DNA of 29,660 nucleotides from Paraglomus occultum (lineage: Eukaryota; Glomeromycota; Glomeromycetes; Paraglomerales; Paraglomeraceae). The number at the start of each line of letters is the position of its first letter. Position 1 is the first letter of the stretch. The DNA lies in assembly GCA_910592205.1 (NCBI GenBank), contig CAJVPJ010000304.1, positions 1 to 29,660 on the forward strand, in the 5' to 3' direction. A model generated the notes under the pieces. That model saw nothing but the letters and a program-made list of their open reading frames with translations. It did not search any database and had not been told where the DNA came from. This document shows positions 20,101-29,660 of this stretch, piece by piece. The translations under genes and the position numbers were made by a program.

Positions 20101-22300
20101 ATTTTTATTAAACGTTTATTGAAGCTAAATAAATTTTTACAACACTCTTATTCATCACACTGTTTATATTCGCTAGTTAACAGAAACCGTTTGCATTTTT
20201 CGAACGTGGAACAGAGCATAAAACCGCCAATATCAACTACAAAAACAGATAGAATATTCCAGCACAGTCGAACAGGCCCCAACTGAAATCGATTTCCGAT
20301 CCCCACTTTAATATACTACGGCGTTAGATCCGCTAAGTCCGATATAATGCATTAGTCCGATACATAACCTATATTGGAACGTACCTAAAAATACAGTATA
20401 TTATTCAATAAAATCGTTATCTTTAAATATAAGTGCGAATATACGGTGTATATAATATATACAAACATATCGCATATTAATATACTTGTATAAATTGGTT
20501 TATATTACTGCCTCGTCCGTAAAAAGTTAGGAATCAGGGTTAACTTTCTTTTTATTTCACGGCACGTGTGCATATACACATGAGCATTATCATGATCCTC
20601 CCCCTTTTATCCTTTCTTTGGTTTTTCATCATTTTATTTCAAACAGCGTCATGAATGATGATAACCTATTACTGTGTAGAACCCCAAATTTTCCCACTTA
20701 ATTGTCACCAAACAAATAAGGAAATTATGTGATGTAATCGGTTGGACTAAGTCTAAGCGAAAAAGTTGTTATTTTAAGTTTAAATATTCGCTATTTTATA
20801 TACCGACACACGTTCATTGGACTAAATGCAGGGGAGAATGGGATGGTCACTTATATTTTGTCATTTGACAAACACACTCTTCAAGGTTTAATCATTTACT
20901 GTTACTCGGACTACATTTTTATTTGAAATTTGCGTGTTATTTGGTCGAACTTGAAAATAAACTCGAAATCGCTACATGTAAAACAGACCTTTACTTGTTG
21001 CTTTGCAAGAATATTAAAGTGATAACATCATTAGCACTTTAGCTTACCGTGTAATATTACTTGATTTTGAAAACAGTAAGAGTTGTATTCCTTGCTTGCA
21101 TATTGAGCTTACGCTAAAATTAAGTTTATTGATCTCAGCGGTATAGTCTTTTTTTTTTATACTTAAAAACCAACACTCCTTTTCTCCTTTATTTTGAAAA
21201 TCTTTTTTTGTCGACTTGTGTTAGAAAAGAGTTAGCGAAAGGTTGCTTTCTACGTTCTTTCCAAGTTGCCACAGGGTTGTACGTGGAGTAATAACTAGAC
21301 GTTTCTCTCCTCCTCTCTTAATTATAATATTTTCCCCCCATTTATTATTGTCGACAATTTTTATTGTTGTTTTCTCGACAAATATACAATAATACTGTTT
21401 AACCGAAATCAACATGTAACTTTCTGAAACAATTTTTTCGTCAAAGTTATTGTTGTTGTTGTTGTTGAACATAATGTAAATAACATGTATCAAAACATTG
21501 ATAAATTTAAAATTCTAGAGTTTTCCGTAGTTTATTGTAGCATGTTCAGCAGTTGCATTACTACAACTTTTCAGGAGGTGGATTCTCACGTTATCGGGAC
21601 ATGCCGTAATACTGCAGAAAATGGTATAGCGAAATGACATAATGCGACATCATTGGCTTCAGAAGAGGTTCCCATTAAAGCTCATGAAAAGTGTTTCATT
21701 GGTATTGGAATCGAATAAAAAAAACCCCCCTCATATATGATCTGCATTTGTGGTCACCATATATTAAAAAGTGAAACTACCGAATTTTAACGTTTCGGTA
21801 ATGTGCCAGGCATTTATCGTACATATTGTGCTTGTGCAGGTGGAAATCTGTTAGTTCTATGAAATTCATGTCGGCGTTTTAGCATTCAAATGTGAATTAA
21901 ATTTTCACCAGTAATTGCTTGCTATGTGTTCACATTGGGCGTACTGCAATAGAGCGAATATTAGCCATCAATAACAAAAAACAGCCGACAGTATTGACTT
22001 TTAAATTTTCAAGTTTTTATTTGGGTTATAAAGGAGAAAACTATATCGTAAATAAAGTGTATAAATATTGTTCAATGATGTGAATAAACACTGTAAAGGA
22101 AATCGTTATCCAATCGTTGACAATTTTTTCTACTAAACTATAGACGTGCCCAAATACAGATAAATTTACATTAAAAGAAATGTTGCATATAGTTTAATAT
22201 TGACCAACGAATGATACGGGTCATCTCAAGTCTTTGTCGTAGATCTCTTAATACGCTGCATGCTTGTAAACTAAAGATAAATGAATGAGCTAAACATGCG
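20101..22300. other. gene-poor AT-rich DNA with a short TTG microsatellite
   Basis: No supported gene. A (TTG)n tract of about six units lies near 21449-21466; the minus-strand frame that crosses it owes its poly-Asn to this repeat. The remainder is AT-rich with dense stops. Confidence 0.35.
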
Positions 22301-24340
22301 CTTTATAATTAATGCATAATGCACATGACCGATTTTGTTGTGCAATTTTTTCTTCTTTAGAATGCGAGAAATCATTTACTTCCAAGCGGCGTGCACATTA
22401 ACGATTGAAATGGCAGCGGCAGTAGCTTCGCCTTTACATAGCCACCGAATTTTTTCGGTTAATGCAATTACAATAATCGCCTACTCGCAGCTTTTTTTAT
22501 TTTTAACGCAAGCCAAAAAGTTCTGTCAAAGAACACCGGGTTCGGGTCAACCACATGCAAGACGGTGTCTCTCAGCCCGAAAGCCACGCACGATTTAACC
22601 AAATTAGTAAAGAAAAAAAGGAAAACAATGAACATAGTAGCCGCATGTTTACCCTGCCCCATGAAACAAGTGATTTAAGAAAATTTTTTGAAACCCTTGC
22701 TCGACCGATACTGCACAAGTATGTGTTCAGCAACTCCTGCACAAATTCAACGACAAAAATCGTCCTTTTTTTTTTTTTCTTCACAGGAATGTAGATATAT
22801 TGGGAAAATTAATTTGCCGATCGTCTGATCAGTGTGATCATCGCCATTGTTTAGGTTATAGTATTAAAAGTATGAAAAACTGGGGCATTCGATTTACCCC
22901 TATAATCCTATAATTAACCAGACTAACAAGTTTTATAAAAGAATTTGAACATGTTTGCACTTTTCTCTTTTGGCTAGTAAAAGTGATTGGTATTTAGGAG
23001 AACTGAATCCAGAAACGTGCACGAGCCTGAACAACAAATACAAACCCGTTACGCAAATAACGTGTCTTACTTGTACAAGTCCACAACCCCTGACTTATGC
23101 ATTGTAAATATTTGGTTCGACCCTAAATTTGGTAAAGTTGTTCTGACCCATTTAAAAAGTTATGGTCCCCGATGTGCTTATCGTCTTTTGGGGGGTGGAA
23201 GGGGGGGAAAGGGGTGAAGGAAATACCTTTTACCCCCAGTTTATAACTCGCCCGTCTCTCCTAGCTTCCCATTTCTCTTGCCATTTCGGTAGAATAGCAA
23301 TCACAAAATATTAATATTTGAAAGAACACGATGAAAATAAAAACATTAATCGCCGATTATTACTTGTTTTTAATATTACATTTGCCAAGTTTTTGAACAA
23401 AACTTTTCGATGGTTCTTGCCTACCATAACATTAGTACAGCAGCCGTAGATAGAGATAGCACGCCGTGAAGTGTCATATGTGATTGATACTCCATATGGT
23501 ATTACAATATCTATTATTATTAGTTTCATTATGATCATTATTTCATCATTACAATTATTATTCATGTCAATAAATTCTTGTTATTTATATTATTGTCTTA
23601 TGAGTTAATTTGTATTCCACTGATTGGAGAGATACGCTAACCACAATCAATGACTAATCGATCACTATCGCCTATTCCGAACATATGTCATTTTCAATGT
23701 ACTCGAGAATGTGCTAATCGGAAAATTACATATATTCGTATCACATCAATTATCACACTAAACAATGAACGTATAAAATAATGACCCTGTAATAAAAACC
23801 ATGTCATTCTGCATATATGAACGACTGAGCGGCAGCAAGAAGGCAGAAAACAATTGGAACAGAGAATATTGTGATGTCCATTCTCTTCTCCACAGTACTA
23901 CGACATTGAAATCCATTTTGTTATTACTTATTATTATCATGTTTTCTGCAGTGGCATCCACCCCGCCGCCATTCTGGAATAAGCCAATTACCTAGTTAGC
24001 AATCATTCACTGTGACAAGAGAACAACAGAGACCCTTGGCGTCTGTGCTATTTTTGGACAATCCAATTCTACTTTGGTTCGGGGGGGGGGGGCGCAGACG
24101 AATATCCGAACGTTCTTCTTGCTTAGTCGAACTATGAATGTAGACTCGTGATGTCGCACTCCCATCACACATTGGAAAAATTCCCTCTCTTAGTCTCTTG
24201 CTACCCGCAGTCTCCCTGATACACAGCATGCAAATAAATCAGCTGTCCCCGAGACATATCGGTTGTGACATATAGTAAACATGTTGTTCTAGCCCATAAA
24301 ATATATAAGTATCCTCACGACTCCTGCCGATTACCTACAA
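22301..24340. other. no supported gene; several homopolymer and G-rich tracts
   Basis: Open frames at 22335-22794 occur on both strands and in overlapping frames, with no domain or splice partner. G-rich tracts occur at 23190-23217 (runs of six, seven and four G) and at 24081-24092 (12 G). No RNA gene was recognised. Confidence 0.3.
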
Positions 24341-25051
24341 ATGTTCCTTAGCCGGTAAGTGGCTTTCGAAAAAAGGTGAATTTTTTTACTATATGTTATT
24401 GAATAATATGTATTGCCATTCCAAATCTATGTATTGTACATTTCGTTCACTATTTCCTATTCATATCTCATACCACCCCCGTTCCCCGTCCCCACCTAAT
24501 ATCACCCTCCCCTTTTTCCAACATGTATATAAAGCATTTCCCCGCCATCAAATCCCTTCACTTTTCAACACAAAATAAAAACAACATTTATTATAAAAAT
24601 ATAATACACAGACACACACAGAATACAAAATAGTATATATTTAATATACATACTAATATATACGCATATCTACATCCACACCCACACACATACATCCACA
24701 TACACATATATATCTCATCAATCACATCGCCTTATCAGTTATACCACAAAAGTTTGTTCTCCTTCCGTAACACAACAATAAACGGACAGAACAGGCGCGG
24801 AACTAGAAGAATATATTACGTCTTTCTATTTGTATTACAAACAACATTAGATTCAGAAAATAATCATTCATAATCAACGCATTCGAACTTGTTCTTCAGC
24901 CTTTGCGAGTTAATATTAAGGAAAACCCCAAAACATTACGAGAATAAGAAAGTCGGTATTAAAAATAATAATCTGTATTTGTGATCAATCGTCAAGCTTG
25001 ATATCAACTTGTCCTCACATACATGTTTTCTTTTACATGTTTTCTTTTTAG
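24341..25051 (+). promoter_or_regulatory. upstream region of the Ras-like gene, with an AUG-free stretch
   Basis: A C-rich/pyrimidine block (24474-24518) is followed by nearly 500 bases (24526-25022) in which I find no ATG on the plus strand, and by CA-rich DNA at about 24608-24715. It ends in two tandem copies of ACATGTTTTCTTTT (25021-25048) and TAG, a typical polypyrimidine tract plus splice acceptor. The stretch is therefore the 5' leader and/or first intron of the GTPase gene; the first coding exon should lie before it. Confidence 0.45.
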
Positions 25052-26335
25052 TGGTTGCTTGCTTTCCTCGACGTCGAAGACCAAGCTCTACAAATGCAGA
25101 TGCTTACTCAAGCACATCAGCAAGTGGTCAAGTATCAGCACGACAGAGTCGAGCTTCGGCATTACCAACAAAAGAATATAAACTGGTCATATTGGGTGGC
25201 GTAGGCGTTGGAAAGAGTTCCTTGGTACGTTTTAAAAAAAGAATTTCAAATGAGAAACCTTATACATGCGCATATGCGCATCTAATTAACTATTAACACT
25301 CTCACAATTTCATCAGACTGTTCAATTCGTTCATTCGAGCTTCCCAGAACGCTACGACCCGACAATAGAGGATTCATATCGAAAACAAGCAGAAATCGAC
25401 GGCCAGTCATGCATGTTGGAATTACTCGACACGGCAGGAAACGAACGATTTGCCGACAGAAGAGACTTGCATTTAAAACAAGGCGAAGGATTTATTCTAG
25501 TGTTTTCAATTACTGACCAACGATCGATAAACGAATTGGCTGCATTGAGAGAACAAATTTTAAGAGTAAAAAATACCGATAGGGTAAGTGTAAAAAGGGA
25601 AACGAAGAAAAAAAAAAAAAAGAGAAGGGAAAGGAAAGGAAAGAAAGAAAGAGACAGGGGCGAAGCGTGCATAAAAAGGATAGACGAACATGTCCGCAAA
25701 TGTAAAAATGCAGGGTCTAAACAATGGGACATGGTCAAAAAAAGTATGCGGCAATTCCTTTTTCAATATACGACCAATGCATGCGGTATAACCCACACTT
25801 AAAGAAAGCAAACACACAAACACACAACGCCCCCAATCAAAACCTCCTTTTCTCTTTCTCTCTCTTCCCCCTTTCAATGGCTCTGCGTTGAAAATCTTTA
25901 ATCGGCATTATGTTTGTTACACGAATTTGCAAAATTACATGCAAGAGCGAAACGATTTACCGAAGCAAAAAATTATAATACATTCTCACTCGTTTTTTCA
26001 ACTCACAAACCCACCCCTATGATAACTAAATGGCTTCCGCCCTCTCCTTGTTCTCCCCTTACTCGTTTCAGGTACCAATGGTTCTAGTGGGAAACAAATG
26101 TGACATGGAAGATGATCGTGCGGTAACTCGCGAACAAGGCCGCGCGCTTTCTGAGGGATGGGGCAACTGTGCGTTTTACGAAGCCTCGGCACGACAAAGA
26201 GCAAATATAGATGAGATCTTTTATGACGTTATACGACAGATTAATGCTCAAACGGCTGGGAAAGAAGGCGAGCGCCATAGTAAAAGTATCCGGAGAAAAG
26301 TTAAAGAACTGAGATGTGGGTGTCGGGTACAGTGA
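25052..26335 (+). CDS. Ras/Rap-family small GTPase with atypical active-site residues (first exon missing)
   Basis: Visible exons are 25052-25224, 25317-25583 and 26072-26335. The first needs one base from an upstream exon that I could not locate, and no in-frame ATG precedes the GTPase domain. About 234 residues are visible. Motifs: a Ser-rich N-terminal extension of about 40 residues, [15 protein letters not shown] (P-loop), [11 protein letters not shown] (switch I, exact effector loop), [10 protein letters not shown] (switch II), VLVGNKCDM (base specificity), EASARQ, and a basic tail ending CGCRVQ, a CaaX box whose final Gln predicts farnesylation. [26 protein letters not shown] and the WG-NC-FYE block resemble fungal Rsr1/Rap1, which controls cell polarity. 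Odd: the Ras Gly12 position is Val and the Gln61 position is Asn. Intron 25584-26071 is long (488 bases) and contains an A/GA-rich microsatellite. Confidence 0.85.
25604..25660. repeat. A/GA-rich simple repeat in the Ras-like gene intron
   Basis: A run of about 15 A is followed by GAAAG/GGAAA-type repeats. It lies within the long intron just after the donor and makes spurious Lys/Arg-rich open frames. Confidence 0.7.
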
Positions 26336-26363
26336 TATGTATATATACATATTCTGATTTAAT

Positions 26364-26440
26364 GGGAAGGGAGAGGGAGTGGGAGAGGGAGTGGGAATGG
26401 GAGTGGGAATGGGAGTGAGAGGGAGAGAGGGAGAGAGGGA
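26364..26440 (+). repeat. G-tract array (potential G-quadruplex) just after the Ras-like stop
   Basis: Twelve GGG runs occur in 77 bases, mostly separated by two to five bases (GGGAGTGGGAATGGGAGT pattern), starting 28 bases after the stop codon and on the coding strand. They would lie in the 3' untranslated RNA and could fold as one or more G-quadruplexes. The following 26441-26463 is GA-repeat. Confidence 0.65.
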
Positions 26441-27724
26441 GTTAGAGAGAGAGATAGAGAGAAACTGGGAGTATTGTTTTACATCAATTCCTTATCGGGC
26501 GCTTTTCTTCAAATCATACTCATTTCTTCTCTGTTTCTCTCACTCACTCTTTCCTCCCACATCTTCATCCTACGTGTGATTCTCTAAAGACAACACGTTA
26601 ATATCTCGCTTCCATTCTGTCTGAAAACTCTGGAAAACCGTGCTGGGACGATTCCCTTAACTGTACTTATAAACAATCATAACAATCTTGTAATTATTAT
26701 GTATACATATAACTTTTCTTTTTTCGTTGTTTATATATTTTTTTATGGAGGAAAAGCATAAGAAGGACAATTATTCAAGACACTTGGACGGAAGGAGGTC
26801 GAGGATGGAGGGGGTGGGGGTGGGGGTGGATTAACGAGTAGTATGGGATAAGGTGGAATCATAAGATTTGATGCATGGCGGGGGGATGAGTGGGCAGAAA
26901 AAGACGACGATTTTAATGCAGGAGAATACGGTCGTAAAAAGTATTGAAGAAAAAGCTAACACGTGTATGATTGAGATGATGCAAAAAAAAACCAAAAAGA
27001 CATTATTTGCTTATAATGGCAACTTTTTTCTTCCCCTTCCTCTTCTTTCTCTTCCTCCTCTGTATAATAAAAAAGTGTCAAGTTTTAGTTGATTTAAATC
27101 AATCAATAAATCATTTGCAAATTTCAATTTCATTATCCCTTTGACCAAAAGTTATGCTCAGGTGATACGTCATGTGAGATAACAAGATTTACACATGCTC
27201 CTAAATTATCCTCTTTTCGGAAAGTCGCGATCCGCCAACGTGATAACGGTTAGTAAGAATAAATGCTACTTACAACAAAACTAACCGAATTAGACAACGC
27301 CCTGTGTCTTTGGCAACAGTCGGGCGTATGTCACGTTTCCTTTTTTTAACATGTTTATACGTACATAACACGCCAGGATCGATAGCATATGAGTGCGATT
27401 CTAACCGTCCGAGTATTTATATCGAGTTGTAGATCGCGAAATAAATCAGTAGCGAAAACGTCTTTATATGATTCTCGTAACATGCCCGCATTGTCATATT
27501 GAACAAATATAGAGTTCGTGTTTCTTTGAAATCATAATTACGTCTTTTATCCATTTGCAAGATATCTTTTTTTTTTATTTTTTCTGGCCCATACCAACAG
27601 AAAAGCTAAAAAGCATCGTCTGATTAAACAGAGTAAGATCAATAGAAAGAGAATGATACTGACTGAGAACCTGATAAACGCCGTCACACTTATGGTTTGA
27701 AAAAACTACGAATTAGAAGGAGTA
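26441..27724. other. no supported gene; second G-rich site
   Basis: The stretch holds the 3' flank of the Ras-like gene. Three runs of five G separated by single T occur at 26810-26826. A plus frame at 26868-27092 is low complexity and not convincing. I see no RNA gene or transposon end. Confidence 0.35.
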
Positions 27725-28074
27725 CTAGTAAAATACTGTTGCGACTATCATTTTAGCATGATGAGGATGCTTTATTATTATGTTTATCCATAGTAATAGA
27801 CATTTGGTAAACATAGGGCCGAGCAAGTAGCCAAATCCCGGATATGTTTCAAAATTCTCCGCTAGAAATTTGTTAAACGCGCACAAATTTCGTTTGTTTA
27901 CACTTTTCAAAGCTCGTCCTAACACTCTCAACCCACCGCACGTTTGAGAAACAAATTTAACTGCAACAAATATTTCTTGCTTCTCCCTATATGACAAACA
28001 AAATTGTACGATTACCTCTCAAGCACCTGCCATTCACGGTCTTTAAACTTTACCAACACTTCCAAAATTAAAAA
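27725..28074 (-). pseudogene. unassigned coding segment with a 29-base intron-like gap
   Basis: The minus strand reads FLILEVLVKFKDREWQVLER from 28074 to 28016, following a CAG. It then resumes at 27986 with EKQEIFVAVKFVSQTCGGLR and runs to a stop at 27725 (about 87 codons). The two parts join in frame only if the 29 bases 28015-27987 are removed. That gap starts GTAATC and ends ATATAG, as an intron would, but is shorter than any other intron here (about 70 or more), so it may instead mark a decayed gene. The segment has protein-like composition (ALKSVNKRNLCAFNKFLAEN) but I know no family for it and could not find the first or last exons. Confidence 0.35.
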
Positions 28075-28380
28075 CTGATTATGATTTATTTACTAAAAAA
28101 CAAAATGCCCGCAAACTACTTCATTGAATGTGGTCAGGATGTTTCGGTATCGGGCCGTAGTTTGGCAAAGGTTAACAATTTCTTAAAGTGGCAAGGAAAA
28201 TTAAGTTTGACACTATACAGAAGACTATTAACAAGAAGAAGACTGTTATTAAACTTTGTTCAATGTATAATCGTGTTAGAATTTTATTACTGTTTCTATT
28301 GACTTTATTTTCTTCACCAACGTGTCTTCATAATATAATAAAAATCAAGTAAAGCATGAAAATAATAGTAATACTTATCT

Positions 28381-28881
28381 ATGCTCAAAATGCCACCTGC
28401 AAGAACAAGGAGAGTTGAAAGAGGTAGGAAAGGAAAAGTCAGAGAAAGAAGAGCACGAGTCAGGGTTAATGATCCTGGTTATATTGGTAAAATTTGTGGT
28501 TCAACTTGTAATCCGAATATTTCTTTCCAAGCTTATGTTTGACGTTTCCAGGTCTTCGCTCTTACCTGAACGAGCACACAAGCTGGGCTGGTCGTACTAT
28601 GAGTTTTTGACTCTTTACCGTGATGTCATTGTATTGTCACCACTTTTTTGGATAAGTGCAACGGCCTCGACGGCGCTTGGATCAGTCTTTTGGAGAAGCA
28701 GCACTTGACAAACGGCAGTGGCGACTTCGCGGAGTTCGATTCAAACTTGACCCAGTCTTTGGCCATTAATAAAAATTTTAAAAACCCACCTGCAGACCCA
28801 GCAATTGCACTCACAGATTTTTAAAAGAAGCGGAAGTGTTCAATCCAAAAGATTTTGAAACTTTAAAGATTAAGGTAACAT
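28381..28881 (+). pseudogene. frameshifted coding remnant of unknown family
   Basis: An ATG at 28381 opens 53 codons of very basic sequence (TRRVERGRKGKVRERRARVRV) ending in TGA at 28541. Coding-like sequence then continues in other frames: RSYLNEHTSWAGRTMSF (about 28553-28603), then LTLYRDVIV, then LDKCNGLDGAWISLLEKQ to a stop near 28821, and after a one-base shift in a T-run LKEAEVFNPKDFETLKIK ending at a GTAACA donor-like site (about 28876). At least three frame changes make it a pseudogene or a badly sequenced gene. I do not recognise the family. Confidence 0.4.
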
Positions 28882-29150
28882 TTCTTTTATTTAACTGAGG
28901 GAGCTCCTGGTCAGTCCTAATCAGGAGTATCAGTCCACGTTCTGAGCCTTTACCATCGCGAATCTACATCTTATCTTGCTTGAAGTTGCTATTTTGCTGC
29001 CAACTTGTCATTATTCTATTATATTTTTAATATTAACGTTATTAAAAAATTAAATATAAAGAATTTAACAGAAACGAACAAAAATTAATAAAGTATTAAA
29101 TATGCAGTTGACTGAAATATTTTATTCATTATCAGTATAGGTTGGTCTTG
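28882..29150. other. AT-rich spacer, nothing seen
   Basis: The sequence between two coding remnants has no supported frame on either strand. Confidence 0.3.
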
Positions 29151-29545
29151 GACAAGTAATGTTCTTGAATTCATCTCTTACAAATGGGCGAATATTTTTA
29201 TAGAGGTACTCTCGACGTTTGTAATCCAACGGTGGTAATGGAAAAAGGATTTAATTTATTTGGTAATTTCAGAACACACACTTTTCTAGTTTTAACAAAT
29301 TAAATCCAGTAAAGCACCATTTGCAACTATCTGTGCTTGGAAAACACCAGATTTGGCTGCTTCAAATACAAAATGCTGATATTTTTGTAAACCACTGAAC
29401 CTTTTAAAGAAATTCTCAATACAGAATTAAGATCTAAATATTGGACATCTTTGCCGTTTTCATAGCACTGAGCTTTGTTTAATCCCACTGTACACGTATT
29501 CACAACCGCAACAATATAATTCACACAATCTATGGTGGCTATCAT
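29150..29545 (-). pseudogene. decayed coding region of unknown family
   Basis: From 29545 the minus strand encodes MIATIDCVNYIVAVVNTCTV and on to CYENGKDVQYLDLNSVLRIS. The frame then shifts near 29400 and continues as FSGLQKYQHFVFEAAKSGVF to a stop near 29299. A third piece, LPPLDYKRREYLYKNIRPFV and RDEFKNITCPRP, lies at about 29240-29150. The pieces are in order on one strand but need at least two frame changes, so the gene is broken. It is probably a fragment of a repeated family or transposon; I cannot name it. The remaining 115 bases to the window end show nothing. Confidence 0.35.
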
Positions 29546-29660
29546 CTATAAACCGCACAATTCGAAAACAGTCCGAAATTTCAGATGTAGATCACCACGT
29601 GATTTTATAATAAAGTCATATGACCACGAACAACGATAGCATATAGATAACTATAGATAT

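Noticed and set aside
22335-22794. Four overlapping open frames on both strands
   Set aside because: They overlap in different frames, lack domains, and part of the length comes from A- and T-runs. None has splice-linked partners.
23090-23130. GGTTCGACC, similar to a tRNA B box
   Set aside because: No A box at the right distance and no cloverleaf could be drawn. No tRNA was found in the window by eye.
24081-24092. Run of 12 G
   Set aside because: A plain homopolymer with no neighbouring G-tracts; likely ordinary and of uncertain length.
25352-25877. Two long minus-strand frames rich in Phe and Ser
   Set aside because: They are antisense to the Ras-like exon and to an A/GA simple repeat, which creates poly-Phe. 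No splice sites or domain.
1-29660. CRISPR arrays, bacterial operons or phage genes
   Set aside because: Introns, mitochondrial ribosomal genes and Ras/ARF GTPases show eukaryotic nuclear DNA, and no spaced direct-repeat array is present.

Overview
This window looks like nuclear DNA of an AT-rich fungus. The evidence is short GT-AG introns of roughly 50 to 100 bases in almost every gene, fungal-type mitochondrial ribosomal proteins mS37 (Mrp10) and mL43 (Mrpl51), a Ptc6-like mitochondrial PP2C phosphatase, an ARFRP1/Arl3-type GTPase and a Rap/Rsr1-like Ras GTPase ending in a CaaX box. Wide stretches of decaying coding sequence and DNA transposon debris fit an early-diverging, repeat-rich fungus (Mucoromycota/Glomeromycotina-like). 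That lineage call is inference; no marker here settles it.

Layout. Positions 1-2000 hold broken coding remnants, including coiled-coil and Cys-pair pieces. A small secreted protein with two six-cysteine modules lies at 2304-2716 (-). A first acyl-protein thioesterase gene (copy A, +) lies at 3198-4452 and is followed by a dead Tc1-like transposon (4993-5930) and a CENP-B/psq-type HTH fragment (about 6411-6562). A compact cluster at 8261-13563 carries PP2C (+), a dual-specificity phosphatase (-), mS37 (+), mL43 (-) and ARFRP1 (+). A second thioesterase gene (copy B, -) lies at 13919-15195. Copies A and B share intron positions and flanking sequence and face each other tail to tail around the cluster, so they form an inverted duplication of about 1.4 kb per arm. 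A 0.7-kb terminal-inverted-repeat element lies at 16995-17696. From 17697 to about 25050 no gene could be supported. A Ras-family gene (25052-26335 visible, first exon not found) is followed by a 3' stretch with twelve G-tracts. The right end (27725-29545) again holds broken or unassigned coding pieces.

How the genes fit together. Three of the five cluster genes serve mitochondria (PP2C with a presequence-like N-terminus, mS37, mL43). ARFRP1 and the Ras-like GTPase are membrane-trafficking or polarity switches, and acyl-protein thioesterases remove palmitate from such GTPases, so a functional link is conceivable but not shown. Two head-to-head spacers (287 bases between the DSP phosphatase and mS37; 188 bases between mL43 and ARFRP1) are likely shared promoters.

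The most notable points are the Ras-family protein with non-consensus residues at both the G12-equivalent (Val) and Q61-equivalent (Asn) positions, the mirrored thioesterase pair, the duplicated six-cysteine secreted protein, the TIR element, and the G-tract array just after the Ras stop codon.
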